Under the pieces are notes generated by a model, which was not told the DNA's origin, made no database searches, and worked only from the letters and a program-made list of their open reading frames with translations. This document shows positions 8,849-12,529 of a stretch of DNA of 12,529 nt, piece after piece; positions within the stretch are counted from its first letter, which is position 1; every line of letters begins with the position of its first letter. The translations under genes and the position numbers were made by a program. The stretch comes from Cylindrotheca closterium (Eukaryota; Bacillariophyta; Bacillariophyceae; Bacillariales; Bacillariaceae): assembly GCA_933822405.4 (NCBI GenBank), contig CAKOGP040001957.1, forward strand, positions 1 through 12,529. Direction: 5' to 3'.

Positions 8849-10587
8849 CGTACTGTGATGCCCTCTTCAGGAACATTCCTCTCATCACGGGCTTTGTTCC
8901 TCTCCACTGGCAAAACCTGATGAACTTTGCCATTGAAAAGAAGCCCGGAGACTTCTGCCTATCTAAAATGCGCACCATCCAGCTGATGAACTCCGAGGCC
9001 CAGGCAAACAATAAGAAGGCAGGTCGTGTAGCCATGAACTTTGCCGAAACGCACTCCTTGATGCCCGACGGGCAATGTGGCTCCCGCAAACGTCATCAAG
9101 CAATTGACCTGGCCTTGTCTAAACGATTAGTGTGGGATCTACTTATCCTTCAACGCCGTGCAGCCGGGTGGATCTCGAACGACGCGAAGTCCTGCTTTGA
9201 CCGTGTTGTTCACTGGGTGGCCATCATCACAATGTTGCGGTTTGGCTTGACATGGCGTGTCCTATCATCTATGTTCAACATGCTCTCCTCCGCTACGCAC
9301 CGTGTTCGCACAGGTTTTGGTGACTCCAAGAGAAGCTTCCGCCCTCCGTCAGTTGTGCCATTTCAAGATTGCGGGCAAGGCAATGGTGCCGGACCTCCTA
9401 TTTGGATCTCAGTGAGCTCGGTGTTAATCACAATGATGGAAGCTATGGGCTATGGATTTGAATGTCTTTCGGTGTTAGAGTCACAACAAGTGACAGCCCA
9501 ATGTTTCTGTTTTGTTGTTGACGATACGGACGTGATTGAAGCAGGTGGCACAGTTCATCACTCGGGGGGAGATATTTGCGCCTCAGTTCAGGCTGCCGCC
9601 ACCTTATGGTCGGGGGGAATTCGGGCAACAGGTGGGGCAATCAATCCGGAGAAGTCCTTCTGGTGGCTTATTGACTTTGAATGGGATGCTCGCACTGGGC
9701 AGTGGAGATTCCGTAGGAAACGCTCCGCGGCACCGGAATTCGATCTTCAGATACCGGGGTTATCCGGGGACATTGAATCCCTTTGTCGCCTAGAACCAGA
9801 TGATTCCGAACGTACTCTAGGGGTGATGTTGTCGCCATTGGAAAATCACAAAGCACAGGAGGCACAGTTGGTCTCTAAAGCTAAAGAGTGGGCCGAACAG
9901 CTTTGGCCTCACCTGCTACACAAGTACGACGTGTTACCATTGATCCGGACCACGATCACGAAGAAGCTTGAGTATCCTATGGCACTCACTACCCTCAACG
10001 CTCAACAATGGCAGGACATTATGTCACCGGTTCTCCAGGTGTGCTTACCTAAGTCAGGTGTTTGCCGCAACTTTCCCCGTTTGGTGGTCTTTGCCCCGGT
10101 GAATTATCAAGGCCTTGGAGTTCCTCACCCCTTTGGCAAGCAAGTGTACAAACATTTGGAGATGATTCTGCGCCATATGTCAGGGGGTACAAAGACTGGA
10201 GCCTACATGGACGCCAATCTCCAGGCCCACCAACTGGAGACTGGTACTTCCTTTGGTCTTCTACAGCAAGATTACCAGAACACATCCATTCTTGCGTCTG
10301 ATACCTGGCTTAAACGGGTATGGAAGGAACTTGAGTCACTGGATATGTATGTGGCCTTTGACTCTCCGGCCTTGTCTTTAAGGAGTCATCATGACGCCCT
10401 CCTGATTGACTTGTTCATGGATCTTGAGGTTGATCAGGACGACCTTCTCTGGCTTAACTGGTGCCGGATATTCCTGCAAGTAACTACCGTGTCAGATATC
10501 ACTACGGCCGATGGCCGCTATATCCGGCATTGCATCTGGAACGGTGTCCGTGACGACACTTATTGGACCCCATATAACTGGCCTTGA
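8827..10587 (+). pseudogene. LINE ORF2, reverse transcriptase domain
   Basis: This is the best-preserved part, about 586 codons without a stop. It opens with IAYCDALFRNIPLITGF and EKKPGDFCLSKMRTIQL (fingers region). Motif A is SNDAKSCFDRVVH at about 9175-9213, with the catalytic Asp at 9181. Motif B is CGQGNGAGPPIW at about 9370-9405. Motif C is FVVDDTDV at 9511-9534, with the two catalytic Asp codons at 9520 and 9523. The VDDTD form, instead of YADD, is what I recall for this LINE type in diatoms. The thumb and connection follow up to GVRDDTYWTPYNWP. Family role: it copies the element RNA from the nicked target end. The ATG at 8920 lies inside the domain and is not the natural start. The TGA at 10585 looks like a point mutation, because the same frame continues with recognisable family sequence. 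Confidence 0.9.
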
Positions 10588-10895
10588 ACGGTACAACCCG
10601 GGCGTACGCATTGGGAACTCTGGCAAAGAACACTGTCCCGCGTGCTCTTGCCTTCACACGGTCAGCACCATCCTCTGCTCCAACCCCTGGGACATTGGCA
10701 CGACCACTTCGAGTCTTGGAACTGGCTCTGGTCGCCGACTGTTGGCTTGTTCCATCGGGTTGGGGCTGCATGGACCCATCTCGCCATCGTAGGTTCCTCT
10801 AAAACTTCTCGGCGCTATGCTCCATCTGGCAATCACAGTGGGACGGACAGCCTACAACGACCAAGTTCTTGGTGGACTTGCCCTTTGCCTACTGA
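10588..10895 (+). pseudogene. LINE ORF2, RT-to-RNase H connection
   Basis: Directly after the TGA at 10585 the same frame reads TVQPGRTHWELWQRTLSR, HPLLQPLGHWHDHFESWNWL and GLFHRVGAAWTHLAIVG. The Trp-rich PLGxW...W.W...LxxRxGxxW pattern is what I expect between RT and RNase H in this LINE type. The frame stays open to 11103, but after about 10810 the sequence becomes Ser/Pro-rich and looks wrong. The neighbouring frame, which carries the RNase H, takes over somewhere before a TGA at 10893-10895. So there is one nonsense mutation and one -1 frame change in this stretch. Its function in the family is not known to me; it probably positions the template for the RNase H. Confidence 0.6.
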
Positions 10896-11414
10896 CACCC
10901 TGCGGGCCACAGTGAGGCCCCTCTCCGGTTCCGACTCGTGCTCCTCACTGGTACAGGTCTCCCAACCTTACCTTCCTCCGACCCGGCCCCCTCCATCCTC
11001 AAAGCCTGGCAAACCTTTGCCGACCTCTGCACAGACTACTCTGGGTGGGTCCCTGATGAGATTGAGGTACATGGGGATGAGGCTACCTTGGACGATGCCC
11101 TGATCCAGGGTCGCCTCAGAATCATCAGTGATGGGTCATACAAAAATGACCTCGGAACCGCTGCTGTTCAGCTCCTTCCCAAAGGGGGAACTGCTCGCAT
11201 TGTCATCCGTTGTTAGACTCCAGGTTTACCTCAGGATCAGAGTGCCTATCGTAGCGAGTTGATTGGCCTTCTGGCTGGGATTATGGCGGTCGATTCGCTC
11301 CTCCAACAATGGTTCCCAGCCCTTACCCAGCGGCCTTGTGTCAAGATTGCCTGCGATGGTCTTTCGGCCATTGAAGTGGCCTTCAAAGATCAAACACTTT
11401 CACCCACTGATGCC
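10896..11414 (+). pseudogene. LINE ORF2, RNase H domain, first three catalytic motifs
   Basis: The frame contains ISDGSYKNDLGTAAVQLL with the first catalytic Asp at 11130, SAYRSELIGLLAGI with the catalytic Glu at 11256, and KIACDGLSAIE with the second Asp at 11355. These are the D-E-D of type I RNase H, which removes the RNA strand of the RNA-DNA hybrid. A TAG at 11214-11216 separates the first motif from the second without a frame change. The frame is lost near 11411-11414, where the fourth motif continues in the -1 frame. The segment before it (PSILKAWQTFADL, GDEATLDDALIQG) fits the spacer preceding RNase H. The ORF is broken, so no enzyme is made, but each catalytic residue is still readable. 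Confidence 0.8.
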
Positions 11415-11857
11415 AATTTGACCTGGTCTCTTCCATCCGGGAAGCCATCTCTCGGTCTTCAGTGTCTTGGTCTCCGCGGCATGTCTATGGCCATTTGGAC
11501 AAGTCCAACTTATTTGATGAACTCACTTGGTGGGAAAAGAAAAACCTGGAGGTAGACGGCATGGCAGTGGATTTCCGCAAGGAACTTGAGGCTGCCCACC
11601 AACTTATCCCCTCCAATCCTCGGTTCTTCACGGAACTGGCAGCTCTTTTTGTGGCTGACACAAAGCAGTCCCGGCTGAGTGACCAATTCATTCAGGAATG
11701 CATGACACTTCCCCGCCTGCGGCAACAACGAAGGAATCATAATGTGATCTCTGAGGAGGCCGAAAACCTCATTGCTTGGGAGACACTGGGTCGCGCTATG
11801 CGGTCACTACCCGCCGGACTCCAGCGCTGTATTAATAATAATAATAATAATAACTGA
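11411..11857 (+). pseudogene. LINE ORF2, RNase H C-terminal part, ending in TAA triplets
   Basis: The frame opens after a TGA at 11408 and reads QFDLVSSIREAISRSSVSW, then SPRHVYGHLDKSNLFDEL and NLEVDGMAVDF. The HVYGH block gives the RNase H His, and the Asp in EVDG (codon at 11555) is the fourth acidic residue, completing D-E-D-D. A helical tail follows (ENLIAWETLGRAMRSLPAG), ending LQRCI and seven Asn codons that are simply the TAA repeat read in this frame, then a TGA at 11855. In related elements I expect a zinc-binding segment and a tail after this point; both are missing here. The tail appears on the opposite strand nearby. I infer that the element was cut at the repeat instead of ending there naturally. 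Confidence 0.75.
11833..11853 (+). repeat. (TAA)7 trinucleotide tract
   Basis: Seven perfect TAA triplets follow the RNase H remnant. TAA repeats form the 3' tail of I-type LINEs, so this may be the plus-strand element's tail. It could equally be the complementary (TTA)n tail of the minus-strand fragment on its right, or a plain microsatellite. The sequence alone does not decide. Confidence 0.9.
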
Positions 11858-12076
11858 GACATTAATTGTTAATATGCTACTCTGTGGGCATTCGATTGCC
11901 GGTGAAATATGTGGCTGTAAAGGTCAAGTACTGCAAAGCGGTGAGTCAACAACAAGTTTGAACCATGTGAGGCATCTGTATATACAGAAGTTGCTCAAGT
12001 CTCCCAAAGGGGTAAAGACTTCTCCCGCGACGTGGCGGGGTGAATTCGGGGCATGTAAGGTCCCGCGAAAAGTTGA
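11858..12076 (-). other. Probable 3' untranslated region of an inverted LINE fragment, with hairpins
   Basis: This 219-bp stretch lies between the TAA tract and the stop codon of the minus-strand tail ORF, so on the minus strand it would be the 3' untranslated region. It holds two adjacent hairpin candidates. One pairs AAGTCT (11997-12002) with AGACTT (12016-12021), with an inner CCC/GGG pairing. The other pairs CCCGC (12024-12028) with GCGGG (12035-12039). A perfect 14-bp palindrome TCTGTATATACAGA spans 11975-11988. A plus-strand frame is open across it but matches nothing and is probably spurious. Confidence 0.45.
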
Positions 12077-12422
12077 TCAGGGTCCAGGGGAGAAAATAGT
12101 CCGCAGACTGCGGCGTTGTGCTTTCATGGAGCGATGGAAGTCTCTGCGCTCCTGACGAAGCAACTTAAGCCACTCTTCCTTGTCCACCAATGACTTGCAG
12201 AGGACTCGTCCATGGCTTGTTAACATCGGTTGAATTTCCTTAGGCAAGTCATCAGGACCCATATCAAACTGTGAGTGAATCCCCTCATTGACAGTGCTGT
12301 GACGTTCACGTAGTTGAACGTTATCATCCGAATGTTGAACGGAGTTCCGTTGCTCCCACATATAGAAGCCGATCGAGATCAGCTGTTGTGAGAGGCCTGA
12401 CAACTTTACATGCCTGGATCGA
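12077..12422 (-). pseudogene. C-terminal tail of a LINE ORF2 (inverted fragment)
   Basis: On the minus strand this frame reads HVKLSGLSQQLISIGFYMWE, QRNSVQHSDDN, then QFDMGPDDLPKEI, KSLVDKEEWLKLLRQERRDF and a basic end RSLRTIFSPGP. The order (W-x-x-RN-x-x-x-H, a D-M-G-P block, then a WL...R helix) matches what I recall as the extreme C terminus of ORF2 in this diatom LINE type, beyond the RNase H and zinc segment. It is exactly the part missing from the plus-strand element. It begins abruptly at a junction with copia RT sequence near 12420 and ends at a TGA at 12077. It is either the inverted 3' end of the plus-strand element or a 5'-truncated second copy. The ATG at 12427 is accidental. Confidence 0.6.
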
Positions 12423-12529
12423 ACCATATCTCATGTTCAACCACTCAGCAAATTCGTCATTTACTTTTGGATCCATGTGACTTGACATAAGATCGTCAAC
12501 ATGAAATCTGATAGTTTGCTGTTTTTCAT
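12423..12529 (-). pseudogene. Ty1/copia RT fragment with the VDD catalytic box (partial at window edge)
   Basis: From the right edge, the minus strand reads KQQTIRFHVDDLMSSHMDPK then VNDEFAEWLNMRYG. FHVDDL is the copia RT catalytic box (VDD codons at 12492-12500), and the SSHMDPKVNDEFAEWL continuation is characteristic of diatom-type copia elements. Homology stops near 12423 where the LINE tail begins. The fragment extends beyond the window. It is the part of the RT that should come after the LLFYKK block seen at about 1415. However, it lies upstream of that block in minus-strand order, so it belongs to a different copy or to a rearranged one. Confidence 0.85.

Larger units (their letters stand above)
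2879..11857 (+). mobile_element. Long non-LTR retrotransposon (LINE) with ORF1, APE endonuclease, RT and RNase H; inactive
   Basis: The plus strand carries in order an untranslated leader, a large ORF1, an apurinic-endonuclease-like domain, a basic linker, a reverse transcriptase with VDDTD catalytic box, and an RNase H with all four acidic residues. It ends at seven TAA triplets. This is the architecture of LINEs of the I-like, RNase H-bearing kind, and the RT type (GQGNGAGP, VDDTD) is one I associate with diatom genomes. The copy is dead: in-frame stops sit at 3391, 6911, 7738, 8693, 10585, 10893 and 11214. Frame changes occur near 5010-5065, 7309-7333, 7930-7944, 8839-8848, 10810-10895 and 11411-11414. 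The zinc-binding segment and tail that normally follow the RNase H are absent on this strand. No convincing target-site duplication is visible. Both outer boundaries are estimates. Confidence 0.85.

Noticed and set aside
2860..11870. Target-site duplication around the LINE
   Set aside because: I compared the bases before about 2880 with those after 11853 and found no convincing direct repeat beyond the AATAAT similarity.
11772..12155. Plus-strand 127-residue frame across the TAA tract
   Set aside because: It reads through the triplet repeat as a run of Ile and spans the junction of two unrelated pieces in opposite orientation. No recognisable domain.

Overview
This window is eukaryotic repeat DNA, not a set of host genes. 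The protein signatures point to a stramenopile, most likely a diatom. Two retrotransposon types present here match types I recall as abundant in diatom genomes: a Ty1/copia element with DIPNAFIQT, YGML..LLFYKK and FHVDDL motifs, and a LINE whose reverse transcriptase carries GQGNGAGP and VDDTD motifs followed by an RNase H domain. That assignment rests on recognition, not on a search. I see no prokaryotic operon, RNA gene, CRISPR array or ordinary host gene.

Layout, left to right. (1) 1-1348: two full copies and one partial copy of a 576-bp tandem unit, nearly identical. It can be parsed as 478-bp LTR-like blocks with TGTTG...CAACA ends, separated by a 98-bp spacer. (2) 1404-2878, minus strand: a decayed Ty1/copia pol fragment running from an acidic linker into the first half of the reverse transcriptase. 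(3) 2879-11857, plus strand: a long LINE with an untranslated leader, a very large ORF1, then an ORF2 encoding an APE-type endonuclease, a basic linker, a reverse transcriptase and an RNase H. All catalytic signatures are still readable, but the frame is broken by at least seven stop codons and about five or six frame changes, so the copy is dead. (4) 11833-11853: seven TAA triplets. (5) 11857-12422, minus strand: an inverted piece carrying what looks like the C-terminal tail of the same LINE type plus its 3' untranslated region with two adjacent hairpins. (6) 12423-12529, minus strand: a second copia fragment containing the catalytic VDD box, running off the window.

In an intact LINE of this kind, ORF1 would bind the element RNA and trimerise or oligomerise through its coiled coil. 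The endonuclease would nick the target, the reverse transcriptase would copy the RNA at the nick, and the RNase H would degrade the template. Here the parts are present in the right order, but the extreme C terminus is missing from the plus strand and appears inverted next door.

The points most worth following up are the unusual acidic-basic-coiled-coil ORF1 without a recognisable zinc knuckle, the tail-to-tail junction at the TAA tract with the tandem 3' hairpins beyond it, and the order of the two copia fragments, which a simple nested insertion cannot explain.
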